A stretch of DNA of 56,086 nucleotides from Planctomycetota bacterium (GCA_026421205.1 JAPKBM010000011.1:1-56086); one strand, 5' to 3'; positions 35,297 through 44,238 are shown, numbered from the stretch's first letter. A program made the numbers and translations. The notes: generated from the letters alone by a model not told the origin.

Positions 35297-36718
35297 ATGC
35301 GTTCCACCTGCATTCTTTTGTCTGTTTTCCTCATGAGCTGCTTTGGGAGCGATGAGGATGACACGGTGAATTGGTCAACCTGTAATAATTCTCAGGTTCG
35401 CATGAATTTACCGTTCAGCTATACAAAAGACACTTCTCGCCTAATTGTGCGGAATGAAGCCGACGATGGAGAGGTTTACGTCCACCTGGGAGCATTTGGG
35501 TCTCATTTTAATCCGCTGACGGGCCATAATTACGGGGATCCAAAATCAAATATAGTGGGGTTCTTCACGAATTCCGATAACGACCTTGAAGAATTAGAAC
35601 TCGGGCTTTCGGCATTTTTCGGCGGTGTGGATGGCTCCGTTCTAGAAAACTTGCGTCCGGTTTATCGGGCTCCGCGTAATGGCACAATCCAAGAGATCTC
35701 CTACTCTGCGTCAGAGCCGGGCCTCTATCTCAACGATGAACCTTTATGGCAACTGGTATTCGACATGGGTGATTTTGCAATTCGCTTCGATCACGTTGGG
35801 AAATTCCCACAAGAATTAGTTGATGCGGTACAGGCAAAAGTCGGCGTTGATATCAACACCTACACAGGATCAGAAATAAACATCCTTGGAAGCCAATCCC
35901 TTTCATGGGAGGCGAATGCGCCCTTGGCCTATCCACAAATCATCGCTTCCGAAGTCGTCGGCTATCCGGGCTATTACGTTGGCACAAATTCGGCCTTTGA
36001 GGATCGGCCCACTGTTCAGATGGAATTTTTTGTCGTCGGCCCCGTTTCGACAGGCTTTGATGAGGTTTGTGTTTATAAACTCGTCGGCTCTACAGAAGAG
36101 GCGGCCTTGCAAACCATTTATGAATTAGACCTTTTGAATGCTACTTCTCAGCGGTTCGCGGGCTGGTTGGATACCAATTGGCAATGGCGCGCGGAGGGAA
36201 GTTTGTGCATGACTTGCCGCGAGGACACATCCGGTGGCTGGGGGCTATTTGAACGTCTTGGCGGGTGGTGGGAGACGGACGAATATGGATCAGATGAGAA
36301 TGAGATTTTTTCCCTTGCTTGGATTAGCAAAGTCTCCGATGCCTATAACGCAGGCCTTTATCTCGGTGGAACAGGAACAGACTGGTTGGTCTCACGCCGA
36401 CGTAATGACGGACTTCCTTTTCAATGGATCATGGAAGATTTCTCCGTTGCTACAACATATTACCCTGTGGGCGAAGTATTGAATCTTGCACCCAACGAAA
36501 TGCTGGTTTTGTGGCGAGACTTGAATGACGCCTCTCCACGCATTGCTTATCAACGAGTTGCTTTTATCCCGGGGACGGCACGGGTTTTCGTGCATTGGGG
36601 AGAGTTTTCTGACACGGAATCCGGGGCAACCTTGCCTGCGATCGATTCGAATGATTTCACGAACTCTAATGGGAATACGTTGGTCTGGTACAACCTCACT
36701 TGGCGCCCAGGTTTCTAA
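35297..36718 (+). CDS. Unknown lipoprotein, 473 residues
   Basis: The signal sequence MRSTCILLSVFLMSC has a clear lipobox with Cys15. I do not recognise the family. The middle (about 55-245) holds segments such as GEVYVHLGAFGSHFNPL, DMGDFAIRFDHVGKFP and SLSWEANAPLAYPQII, reminiscent of the beta-sheet core of M23/lysostaphin-like proteins but without a visible zinc triad, so this is only a suggestion. The C-terminal third is Trp/Gly-rich (GGWGLFERLGGWW). Two cysteines in SLCMTCREDTSG may form a disulfide or metal site. It is divergent from the sulfatase fusion with 33 bases between them. After it come about 170 bases with no gene or clear terminator. Confidence 0.75.
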   Translation: MRSTCILLSVFLMSCFGSDEDDTVNWSTCNNSQVRMNLPFSYTKDTSRLIVRNEADDGEVYVHLGAFGSHFNPLTGHNYGDPKSNIVGFFTNSDNDLEELELGLSAFFGGVDGSVLENLRPVYRAPRNGTIQEISYSASEPGLYLNDEPLWQLVFDMGDFAIRFDHVGKFPQELVDAVQAKVGVDINTYTGSEINILGSQSLSWEANAPLAYPQIIASEVVGYPGYYVGTNSAFEDRPTVQMEFFVVGPVSTGFDEVCVYKLVGSTEEAALQTIYELDLLNATSQRFAGWLDTNWQWRAEGSLCMTCREDTSGGWGLFERLGGWWETDEYGSDENEIFSLAWISKVSDAYNAGLYLGGTGTDWLVSRRRNDGLPFQWIMEDFSVATTYYPVGEVLNLAPNEMLVLWRDLNDASPRIAYQRVAFIPGTARVFVHWGEFSDTESGATLPAIDSNDFTNSNGNTLVWYNLTWRPGF

Positions 36719-36891
36719 GAGCATCCGACTGAGCTGGGTAATGAATGATGGCTGGAATTTTCCGGTTATTCCGATTGGGGTCCCGGAATTCAATGGACTG
36801 CTAGCCGGCAAGGCAAGGGCTAGGATCTTTCGAGAATTGAGGAAGAAGAAAGGTGGCAAGGAGGAAAAAATCGCGTCCAAATATAATCGAC

Positions 36892-37809
36892 TTACTGAGG
36901 CTTGTCGGTGCTATTTTCGGCTTCAATAAAAATGCGTTTCACCAAAGGATGTGCCTTTCGGATGGCCCGATCTAGCGCCTCAACCGCTATCTCCACTTCC
37001 CCCGCTGAAATTCCATCGGAAAAATCCAACGACAGGTTCAGCAAAATAAAATCGGGGCCCATATGCAGAGTCAACACTTCATTCACGGCATCCACCACGG
37101 AAATTTCATGAGCCAATCCCCGAATGGACTCCACCATTTCCGGTTCAGCTGCCTCACCAATAAGCAAGCTCTTCGTCTCCCACGCTAACCACCCCGCCGT
37201 TCCAGCCAATAGCAAGCCAATCACAACCGAAGAGATGCCGTCAAAAATTGGCATGTCCAACCAAAGACCCAAGCCTAAACCCGCTCCTGCCACCAACAAC
37301 CCTAAGAGGGCCGCCGTGTCTTCGAACAACACCACAAAAACCGTCGGGTCTTTTCCACTGCGCACTGCCTCCATATAAGAGCGTCGCCCCTTGACTTGCC
37401 GAAATTCCTTAAGGGCCAAAAACCACGCACCGCCCTCAAAAATCAATGCGAGGCCCAGCACCGCGAAATTCACCATCGGAGAAGAAATAGGCTCTGGGTG
37501 AAGAATGCGATGCACCCCTTCATAAATACTGACCCCAGCCCCCAGCGCAAAAATCAGTATGGCCACGATGAAACTCCAAAAATAAATCTCTTTGCCGTGG
37601 CCGAAGGGAAACTGCGCATCGGGCGGTCGTTTGGCACGCTTCATGCCATAAAGCAATAGGCCTTGATTTCCCGTATCCACCAAAGAATGAATCCCCTCCG
37701 CCATCATGGCAGCACTTCCGGTAATCGTTGCCGCGGCAAATTTCGTCACCGCAATCAGAGCATTGCCTACTAAAGCCGCATAGATCACCGTTTTTGAGCC
37801 TGAAGCCAT
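36892..37809 (-). CDS. Cation diffusion facilitator (CDF) family transporter
   Basis: 305 residues from ATG 37809; the upstream extension to 37842 lacks family similarity. Six membrane segments are followed by a cytoplasmic CDF domain. Metal-site motifs are visible: GIHSLVDTGNQ in TM2 (H-x3-D) and FGHGKEIYFWSF. The later segment reads GLLLAGTAGWLAWETKSLLIGE with the usual linker, and the C-terminal region LHMGPDFILLNLSLDFSDG is the dimerisation domain. Members export Zn2+, Co2+, Mn2+ or Fe2+; specificity is not evident. It is divergent from the Trx-HMA double selenoprotein gene, which also carries a metal-binding domain; the 81-base gap may serve both. Confidence 0.9.
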   Translation of the reverse strand: MASGSKTVIYAALVGNALIAVTKFAAATITGSAAMMAEGIHSLVDTGNQGLLLYGMKRAKRPPDAQFPFGHGKEIYFWSFIVAILIFALGAGVSIYEGVHRILHPEPISSPMVNFAVLGLALIFEGGAWFLALKEFRQVKGRRSYMEAVRSGKDPTVFVVLFEDTAALLGLLVAGAGLGLGLWLDMPIFDGISSVVIGLLLAGTAGWLAWETKSLLIGEAAEPEMVESIRGLAHEISVVDAVNEVLTLHMGPDFILLNLSLDFSDGISAGEVEIAVEALDRAIRKAHPLVKRIFIEAENSTDKPQ

Positions 37810-37890
37810 GGGTATAGGATAGGAAATGCCCCAAGGAAACACCCCAGATAATCACAAACACAATCCTGGAAACCCCGTAGGATGAGCATC

Positions 37891-39069
37891 ATGAACACCA
37901 CCTCCCTCACCCTTGGACTTCTGGCTGGCTTGGCCTTGGCAACCCCTGTGGTTGCTCAGGACGCTGACGGACTCCAGGAAAAATTTGACGCCAAAGTTGC
38001 AGCAGAGTGGGTCGCCCAAGGCGGCTGGATCACGGACTACGACATGGCACTGGCCAAGGCCAAGAAAGAAGGGAAATACGTCTTTGCGTATTTCTCTCGT
38101 TCTTACTCCCCATGACCTCCTTGTAAAAGCCTAGAAGACGGTCCGTTTTCTAGCGATGAGTTTGCTGAGTTCACCAAGGACGCTGTTCCTTACCTGAATT
38201 TCATGACTCGCATTGAAGGTCACCCCCACGACGCCGTATCCAATCAATACGGCATCCGCGGATTCCCCACACTCATGTTCCTCAACGCTTCTGGCGACAA
38301 AGTCGGTGAACCTGGGGGGCGCTCGGTCGAGGCCTTCGGTGGAACCTTAAATGACCTCAAGGCTTTGGACGCAATCCGTGCGCGCGTCGCAAAAGGGGAA
38401 AAAGGCCTGACTCCAGCACTCCTTCTCAGGGAAATGAGCATGGGCGCTGTCAGCTTCGCCGACGCCTCCAGCCGTCGTGCTTCTTTGGAGAAACCGAAGA
38501 ACATGAAAAAAAAGGCCTGGAAAGAACTTCTTGCGGACATTGATGGCCAAATGGTCAACTTGGAAGTTGGAGCTCTCTTAGAAGGTGCTGGCCGAGATAG
38601 TGAAAAGCAGGAGGCCCTCAAGGCAACCTTTTATGCCATGGCCAAAGAAGGCAAAGTTGCAACAGGAGATAGCCTTTATCCGTTTTGGTCTTCCGCCATG
38701 GAATACGCGAAAGGAGAAAAGGATGCTGCTGTCTTTGGCGCTGGGCTCAAAGCCTTAGAAGAAGAATTTGGCTCAAACCCTCGAGCTCGTCCTGTCTTAG
38801 ACAAGATGAAAGCGGAGCTAGAGGAAATGGCCGGAGTATCTCAAGTCGAAGCTCCCGAAGCTCAAACGGTGGTCCTCACGGTCAGCGGCATGACCTGAGG
38901 TGTTTCCTGTGTAGGCAAGGTCAATAGAGCTCTTGCCGCTCTACCGTGGGTAGAGGAACATTCCGTAGATTTTGGTACGAAAACAGCCACCATTTCTGTC
39001 AATGCCAAGTACGACGCGAAAGCAACGGTCAAAGCCATCAAAGATGCTGGCTTCGGCGCAAGCCTTTAG
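37891..39069 (+). CDS. Double selenoprotein: secreted thioredoxin-like domain plus C-terminal HMA domain (two in-frame TGA)
   Basis: 392 residues when TGA at 38113-38115 and 38896-38898 are both read as Sec (residues 75 and 336). The ATG at 37891 has AGGATGAG upstream; ATG 37882 is an alternative three codons earlier. A Sec-type signal (LAGLALATPVVAQD) precedes a thioredoxin-like domain with active site SYSP-U-PPCKS and cis-proline loop GIRGFPTLMFL. A helical, charged middle part (about 150-315) is unfamiliar. Residues about 325-391 are a heavy-metal-associated domain: VVLTVSGMT-U-GVSCVGKV, then HSVDFGTKTATISV and AIKDAGFGA. The metal loop is U-x3-C rather than the common C-x2-C. Each TGA has its own SECIS-like hairpin 15 nt downstream. 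A strong terminator follows. Role inferred: exported redox/metal handling, perhaps copper- or mercury-linked. Confidence 0.92.
38131..38153 (+). promoter_or_regulatory. Candidate bacterial SECIS hairpin for Sec75 of the Trx-HMA protein
   Basis: The 10-bp stem CTAGAAGACG (38131-38140) pairs with CGTTTTCTAG (38144-38153), with one G-T wobble, around the loop GTC. The stem starts 15 nt after TGA 38113-38115. This is the longest and cleanest of the five candidates. Confidence 0.85.
38914..38937 (+). promoter_or_regulatory. Candidate bacterial SECIS hairpin for Sec336 of the Trx-HMA protein
   Basis: The stem GGCAAG (38914-38919) pairs perfectly with CTTGCC (38932-38937) around a 12-nt loop that begins GTC. 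The stem starts 15 nt after TGA 38896-38898, the same spacing as at the first TGA of this gene. Confidence 0.75.
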
Positions 39070-39084
39070 TCGAGCGTTGAACCC

Positions 39085-39125
39085 AACCCGCCACTGCATT
39101 CCTTTGCAGTGGCGGGTTTCTTATT
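39085..39125 (+). terminator. Rho-independent terminator after the Trx-HMA selenoprotein gene
   Basis: A perfect inverted repeat: CCCGCCACTGCA (39087-39098), loop TTCCTT, TGCAGTGGCGGG (39105-39116), extendable by two A-T pairs, then TTTCTTATT. It lies 15 bases after the TAG stop and before the sulfotransferase gene. Confidence 0.95.
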
Positions 39126-39133
39126 GCTAAATC

Positions 39134-39919
39134 ATGATGTCTAGCGCATTGGCCCCGCCATTTTTCATTTTCCTGCACATTGAGAAAACTGCAGGAACAA
39201 CTTTACACAAGGCACTGCAGAGCACATTAAAGGGGTATCAAATCGTCAAACAACACGTCGGCCCGCTGGGAAGTGACCCGGATCTTTATTATTCATCCGC
39301 TCAATTGACGTCTTGGCTGCAAAAGGCGCCCTATCTCAACGCACTCGGCGGGCACGGACTTCGCATCTTTGCAAACTATGAATCCATCGGCCGACCCATT
39401 CACTATGCCACCTTTCTCCGAGAACCGACCGCTCGATATTTATCTCACTATTATTTCCAAAAGGAACTACATCACTTGCCTTGGACACTTGAAAGTTATC
39501 TTGAAGAAAGGCGCTTTCATAATGTCATGTGCCAGCGTATTTGCGGAAAGGCGTCGGCGAAGGAAGCTATCCAACTTCTTCATGAAAAAAACGTCTTTGT
39601 TGGCATCACAGAGCATTTTCAAGACTCCCTTCCGAAACTCATTGCCCATCTTCAAAGGAATGGAATGCATGCATTAAATCCTTGGATTCCTGACGCAAAA
39701 AATGTCCGTGAAAAACGAGGGCAGACCTCTTCCAACGAGCAAGAAAATGCACTTTCCCAGGAAATTCAAAGTGCAAACCAAGAGGATGAAAAACTCTATC
39801 AACACTTCCTTCAAGGAATGTCATCTTCGGGCTTCCCCTCAAAGCCCGCTACACTGTGCCATCGTGCCCGCCGACAAATAAACCGTATCCAACGTCTCCA
39901 CTTCCGACGCCTCGATTGA
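39134..39919 (+). CDS. Sulfotransferase (heparan-sulfate 2-O / chondroitin sulfotransferase-like family)
   Basis: 261 residues, start ATG 39134 (39137 also possible). The N-terminus carries the 5'-phosphosulfate (PAPS) loop FLHIEKTAGTTLHKAL at about residues 14-28 and the 3'-phosphate block FLREPTARYLSHYYF at about 94-108, the two signatures of the sulfotransfer_2 family. Cys in MCQRICG and the basic C-terminus (RARRQINRIQRLHFRRLD) are less typical. It transfers sulfate from PAPS to a sugar hydroxyl, probably in cell-surface polysaccharide; no signal peptide is seen. The stop overlaps the next start (TGATG). A sulfotransferase in a window rich in sulfatases suggests that the cell both makes and breaks sulfated glycans. 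Confidence 0.82.
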   Translation: MMSSALAPPFFIFLHIEKTAGTTLHKALQSTLKGYQIVKQHVGPLGSDPDLYYSSAQLTSWLQKAPYLNALGGHGLRIFANYESIGRPIHYATFLREPTARYLSHYYFQKELHHLPWTLESYLEERRFHNVMCQRICGKASAKEAIQLLHEKNVFVGITEHFQDSLPKLIAHLQRNGMHALNPWIPDAKNVREKRGQTSSNEQENALSQEIQSANQEDEKLYQHFLQGMSSSGFPSKPATLCHRARRQINRIQRLHFRRLD

Positions 39920-42900
39920 TGATCTTCGGTCTCCTCCTTCTCCTCCAAACGCCTGACCTCCAAAATAGCTTCCACACCTGGAATGACGCACATGTCACTC
40001 TTTGGGCGGAAAGTCCTCTGTTCTACAACCCCACGGCCATGGATATTGACGACCAAGGCCGCATTTGGATTGCCGAAGCTGTGAATTACCGCCAATGGAA
40101 CGGGCGAAACCCCGGAAGGCATCATGAGCAAGGAGACCGCATTGTCGTTTTGGAAGATACCAACGGAGATGGTATTGCTGATAAAAGCACCGTCTTCGCC
40201 CAAGGCCCAGAGCTCACCGCACCGCTTGGAATCCTGGTGCAGGACAACCGCGTCTTGGTTTCCTGCTCTCCCTATTTACTGGAATACAAAGACACCGACG
40301 GCGATTTGCAGGCTGACACCCATCAAGTCCTTCTGGATGGATTCGGAGGTTTCAACCACGATCATGGCTTGCACTCTTTCGTGGAATCTCCCGACGGCTC
40401 TCTCCTGTTTGCCGCAGGAAATGCTGGGCCGCACATCGTGACCGACCGAGACGGATTTCATTTGCGCAGTGGCTCCAGCTACAACGGTGGTGGCCCCGCA
40501 CACCCCGGAAATCGGGCGGGCCTCATTTCAGATGATGGCATGGCTTGGACCGGTGGGCTGATTGGGCAAATGAATCAGGATGGGTCTGGCCTCAGCATTG
40601 TGGCGCACAACTTTCGAAATAACTATGAAGTTTGCATTGATGGATTCGGCGACATGTACACCGCGGACAATGATGATGATGGAAACCAATCCTGCCGCAC
40701 GGTAGCCCTGCTGGAAGGAGGCAACTACGGTTTCTTCAGCGAAGATGGGCAACGCTTTTGGGGCGCGGATCGCCGACCCGAACAAGACATTCAATCTGCG
40801 CATTGGCATCAAGAGGATCCTGGCGTGTTGCCTCACGGCACGATTACCGGAGCAGGCGGGCCTACCGGCGTCGCCGTTTATGAAGGCCCCCTCTTCCCCC
40901 AACTTTACGGGCAAGTCCTCAATGCCGACGCCGGCCGATCCATTGTCTATACCCATCAACCTGAAGTGGTGGGGTCGGAACTTGTTTTGAAAATGAATAC
41001 GCTGATTGAGGCCAATCGGGAAGGAGAACGAGGCTCATGGTTCCGACCCAGTGATGTTGCCGTTGGCCCAAGAGGCAATATATATGTGGCGGATTGGTAC
41101 GACCCTGGAGTCGGTGGCCATGCTGCGGGAGACCGCGAAGCCTATGGTCGGATTTTAAAACTTTCCCCCTCGAAAATTCAGCCTGGACTGCAGACTGCCA
41201 CCAATGAAATCGCGCGCAGCCTATGGAATTTAGCAAAGTCCCAGCCGGCGAAAGTCAAAGAACACTTGGGGGCTACGCAGCAGCGCTTGCGCCTTGCCGC
41301 ATACCGTGCTTTAACCGCGGCGCAGGGCTTCCGCATGGACCTTGCAAAACAATGGGCTAAAGATGAGTCCTCTTTCGTACGGGCTCATTTAGCTGCTTCG
41401 CTTCGAACAAGAATGTGGGAAGAAAAGAGAGCTCTTCTCCTCACATTATGCGAAAACGCGCCTCCTGGTGATCGCACTTACCTAGAAGCTCTTGGGCTTG
41501 GCGCTGGAGTTCACGCGTCCGAACTTTTCCTGGAAATTCAGGAAAAATGGAATGTAGATTGGAGTGAAAATCTTCTTCCTTTTGCGTGGCGTTTAAAAAC
41601 GGAGGAAAGCATTCCTTTTCTCAGTAGATCTGCAATCAATCCAACGCATGACTTCGAGAAACGAAAACTTGCCATTGACGGACTTGCCTTTCAACCTGAA
41701 AAAGAAGCCGCGGAAGCAATGATTCGGATTGCGATGACGGGTCCCAAGGACACGCAAGCCCATGCGCAATGGTGGCTGAAACAACGGTCAAGCAACACCT
41801 GGAAAGACTTCGGCATTCAAGTTCAACAATCAGGAAATCTTGCGCAGGCAAAAGCTGTCTGGACCTCGAAAAAGCTCACAGCAAAAGAAAATGGTCCGGA
41901 GGAATTCATGGTCAGCCTTAGTCAAGCCAGCATGCTTTGGCTCGTTGCCGATGACCTTGGTGAAAACACCTGTGACTGGGCTGCATGGCTGAATCTAGAA
42001 CTCACTTTCGCCGACGGATCTAAGCAACCGCTCACTGATTTGGATTGGGTGCATGCAGAAAACTCTTGGGGGAAAGTACGAAAAAACAACAATTGCGAAG
42101 GGAACCCCATTCAAGTGGACGGACAAAGCTTCTTCCACAGCATTGGCTGTCACGCCAATGCCTCCATTGGATTTAATCTGCCCGAAGGAGCTGTGCAACT
42201 CACGGGCGCGGCAGCAGCGGATGATGGTGGCACAAGACAAGGCGCTTCAACATCCTTTAAACTTTCCGTGCATCTGGAGCTGAAAAGAAATGAAGCTCTT
42301 TTCAGAAAACATCAACTTGCGGCGCTCCAAGGGGATATAGGCTCCGTTAATTGGCTCATGAATTCCGACGAAGGCATCTTCTTCCTTCTTGAATCAACCG
42401 AGTCTCTCAGTCAGGAAAACAAAGACGCCATTCGCCCGCAACTTTTCCAGCACGAGAACCTGGTCGTTCGTGCGCTAGCCGAGGGGGTCTTCGGCAAGCC
42501 AACGACAACAAAGGACACAACTCCTATGCCAGAAAATCCCGTCGCCGTCGGACGAGAACTCTTTCGAGGAAAATCGGGTTGCGTTGCCTGTCATTCTTTT
42601 CAAGGTCTCGGCGGATCCATCGGACCGGATCTCTCCTCCATTGCCAAGAAGTTTGACTCGCCCGCCCTCAGCCGGTCCATCACACACCCTTCCGAAGCGA
42701 TTGCCTTTGGCTATGACAGCTGGACTTTGACATTGAAGGATGGCCGCCGCGTGGTCGGAAATCTCTTGGCCGACGGCGACACGGTTCTCTTAAAAGATGC
42801 GGTCGGAAATCACACGGCTTACGCCGCCGACGACATTACGCATCGCTCAGCGCTTTCTATTTCACTCATGCCCAGCGCCAGTGCCCTTGGTCTTTCTGAT

Positions 42901-43533
42901 CACGACGTACGTTGTCTTGTTGCATTCTTGGAAAACGAACCGTCTCAAGTTGTTTTTGGTCCGGCAAAACCACTCTTGGAAGATGGTTGGGATTATCAAT
43001 TACCCGACAGCACCTCTGCGTCGGCCGTATGGTCCACCAAAGATGGTGTGATTCGATGCGAAGGTCAACCCATCGGCTATTTGTATACAAAGAAAAAGTA
43101 TACAAACTTTGAACTGGAACTTGAGTGGCGCGGGGACCCAAAATCTGGGCCTGGTAATTCTGGAGTATTGCTACGCGTCCAAGAACCGCACCAAGTTTGG
43201 CCGAAGTCCATCGAGGCCCAGCTCATGAGCCAGAATGCCGGAGACATTTGGAATATTGATGCTTTCCCCATGCTGGTGGAGTCCGACCGCACTTCGGGAC
43301 GCCGTACGGTCAAGCTTCTCCCCAGCAATGAGAAGCCGTTAGGAGAATGGAATCACTATCGGATTCGCTTGGTCGGCGGTGATTTAGAAATGTGGATTAA
43401 TGGCGTGCTGCAGAACTCTGCAACCTGGTGCGAAGAAATTCCCGGTGTCATTGCACTGCAATCCGAAGGCGCCGTAATTGAGTTCCGGAATGTTCAAATT
43501 CGAGAACTGGTAGGAAAAACGCACGCGGATTGA
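39919..43533 (+). CDS. PVC dehydrogenase / HEAT / NPCBM / cytochrome c / DUF1080 multidomain protein
   Basis: 1204 residues from ATG 39919, which gives a signal sequence (MIFGLLLLLQ) and a one-base overlap with the upstream sulfotransferase stop. Domain order: PVC-type dehydrogenase propeller about 20-415 (PTAMDIDDQGRIWIAEAVNY, DTNGDGIADKS, NHDHGLHSF); HEAT-like helices about 440-640; NPCBM-type carbohydrate-binding domain about 655-785 (HAENSWGKVRKNN, FFHSIGCHANASIGF); heme-binding cytochrome c domain with CVACH at about 888 (GSIGPDLSSIAKKF); DUF1080 domain about 1010-1200 (GPGNSGVLLRVQE, GEWNHYRIRLVGG). Redox, binding and glycoside-cleavage functions are thus on one exported chain, mirroring the separate genes of the 10729-4687 operon. 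Confidence 0.9.
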   Translation: MIFGLLLLLQTPDLQNSFHTWNDAHVTLWAESPLFYNPTAMDIDDQGRIWIAEAVNYRQWNGRNPGRHHEQGDRIVVLEDTNGDGIADKSTVFAQGPELTAPLGILVQDNRVLVSCSPYLLEYKDTDGDLQADTHQVLLDGFGGFNHDHGLHSFVESPDGSLLFAAGNAGPHIVTDRDGFHLRSGSSYNGGGPAHPGNRAGLISDDGMAWTGGLIGQMNQDGSGLSIVAHNFRNNYEVCIDGFGDMYTADNDDDGNQSCRTVALLEGGNYGFFSEDGQRFWGADRRPEQDIQSAHWHQEDPGVLPHGTITGAGGPTGVAVYEGPLFPQLYGQVLNADAGRSIVYTHQPEVVGSELVLKMNTLIEANREGERGSWFRPSDVAVGPRGNIYVADWYDPGVGGHAAGDREAYGRILKLSPSKIQPGLQTATNEIARSLWNLAKSQPAKVKEHLGATQQRLRLAAYRALTAAQGFRMDLAKQWAKDESSFVRAHLAASLRTRMWEEKRALLLTLCENAPPGDRTYLEALGLGAGVHASELFLEIQEKWNVDWSENLLPFAWRLKTEESIPFLSRSAINPTHDFEKRKLAIDGLAFQPEKEAAEAMIRIAMTGPKDTQAHAQWWLKQRSSNTWKDFGIQVQQSGNLAQAKAVWTSKKLTAKENGPEEFMVSLSQASMLWLVADDLGENTCDWAAWLNLELTFADGSKQPLTDLDWVHAENSWGKVRKNNNCEGNPIQVDGQSFFHSIGCHANASIGFNLPEGAVQLTGAAAADDGGTRQGASTSFKLSVHLELKRNEALFRKHQLAALQGDIGSVNWLMNSDEGIFFLLESTESLSQENKDAIRPQLFQHENLVVRALAEGVFGKPTTTKDTTPMPENPVAVGRELFRGKSGCVACHSFQGLGGSIGPDLSSIAKKFDSPALSRSITHPSEAIAFGYDSWTLTLKDGRRVVGNLLADGDTVLLKDAVGNHTAYAADDITHRSALSISLMPSASALGLSDHDVRCLVAFLENEPSQVVFGPAKPLLEDGWDYQLPDSTSASAVWSTKDGVIRCEGQPIGYLYTKKKYTNFELELEWRGDPKSGPGNSGVLLRVQEPHQVWPKSIEAQLMSQNAGDIWNIDAFPMLVESDRTSGRRTVKLLPSNEKPLGEWNHYRIRLVGGDLEMWINGVLQNSATWCEEIPGVIALQSEGAVIEFRNVQIRELVGKTHAD

Positions 43534-43544
43534 GCACATCTTGG

Positions 43545-43570
43545 GGCCTTGAATAGGCCTGTTGTTTTGG
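43545..43570 (+). terminator. Weak possible terminator after the dehydrogenase fusion gene
   Basis: The stem GGCCT (43545-43549) pairs with AGGCC (43555-43559) around a 5-nt loop, followed by TGTTGTTTTGG. The stem is short and the T-tract broken, so it is only tentative. Confidence 0.35.
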
Positions 43571-43930
43571 TTCGTGTGCCTGCAGATTGAAAGAGTCACC
43601 GGAGAACTCTGCGATGATAATATTCAAGGGAATGCTGGAAAATCTTGCGAGGCACTCCTGGTTCTCGGGAACCCAGCGCTTCCCTATCTCGAGTCAATGA
43701 CGCGATTCGAAGATGAGCAACAAAAAGCCTATGTCAAATTAGTCATTTGGGATATTAAAAGCCCACCCAAAAATAGCCGCGACATCAGAGAACGAGAAGA
43801 GCTATCAAAAAAAACATGGCCTTTGATTCTTCGGCGACAGATCTCAAAACCAGAAAAATTTAGCCTGGAGACCCGGCTTATCACAATGCTGCATGGGGGG
43901 GGGAGCCACCACCAAGTTGAAATCCGCTAG
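43562..43930 (+). CDS. Hypothetical protein with HEAT-like segment, possibly a gene remnant
   Basis: 122 codons with only a TTG (43562) or GTG (43574) start near the frame opening and a stop just upstream. The segment CEALLVLGNPALPYLESM is typical of HEAT-repeat proteins, and the frame has ordinary codon usage there, so it is probably real protein-coding sequence, either a small gene or the remains of a larger one. No signal peptide is evident. A run of nine G (43895-43903) lies near the 3' end, where slippage would change the C-terminus. Its last four bases overlap the convergent DUF2007 gene. Confidence 0.45.
   Translation: MFWFVCLQIERVTGELCDDNIQGNAGKSCEALLVLGNPALPYLESMTRFEDEQQKAYVKLVIWDIKSPPKNSRDIREREELSKKTWPLILRRQISKPEKFSLETRLITMLHGGGSHHQVEIR
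43895..43903 (+). repeat. Homopolymer run of nine G
   Basis: An uninterrupted G9 tract inside the 3' part of the small hypothetical gene. It is the longest G run I noticed in the window. Such tracts slip during replication and are also prone to sequencing error. Confidence 0.8.
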
Positions 43931-44238
43931 CTCAATAACCGCGCCAAGCCTGAAGCCAACATCGGCAGAACAAAAAACAAGAAAATCAAAAGTAACCAAG
44001 GGCGGCGGCGGTGGGCAAGAGGTGCTGATTCTTGTTTTGCCTCGGGAAGGCAGGCTTGAGCTTCGGTCCAATCTTCCTCCCAAACCATCAGGTCTGCCTG
44101 GAGCACACTTCCGCCCGTAATAAAAGGGTCAAAGATTTTCATTTGCTCATCCAGAATCCACGAGGCAATGCCCTCGGCCTCCAATACCCCACGAATAATA
44201 TAAAGCTCTGGGAGATTCCCTGTGTACAGAATGACCAT
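43927..44238 (-). CDS. DUF2007-type putative signal-transducing protein with C-terminal membrane segment
   Basis: About 103 residues from ATG 44238, which has GAGGGG just upstream; ATG 44253 would add five residues. MVILYTGNLPELYIIRGVLEAEGI and ILDEQMKIFDPFITGG match the small DUF2007 domain. The C-terminus adds RRRPWLLLIFLFFVLPMLASGLARLL, a single membrane anchor. The function of the family is unknown beyond a proposed regulatory role. It is divergent from the phosphodiesterase-SGNH gene. Confidence 0.8.
   Translation of the reverse strand: MVILYTGNLPELYIIRGVLEAEGIASWILDEQMKIFDPFITGGSVLQADLMVWEEDWTEAQACLPEAKQESAPLAHRRRPWLLLIFLFFVLPMLASGLARLLS

Noticed and set aside
36525-36929. 134-codon plus-strand frame crossing the gap after the unknown lipoprotein
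   Set aside because: The first half is a shadow of the lipoprotein gene and the last part overlaps the CDF gene; the gap part is Lys-rich without recognisable features.
43080-43106. 9-bp perfect inverted repeat TTTGTATAC / GTATACAAA
   Set aside because: It lies inside the DUF1080 domain coding for a TKKKYTN-type strand; there is no T-tract or nearby gene end, so chance is likely.
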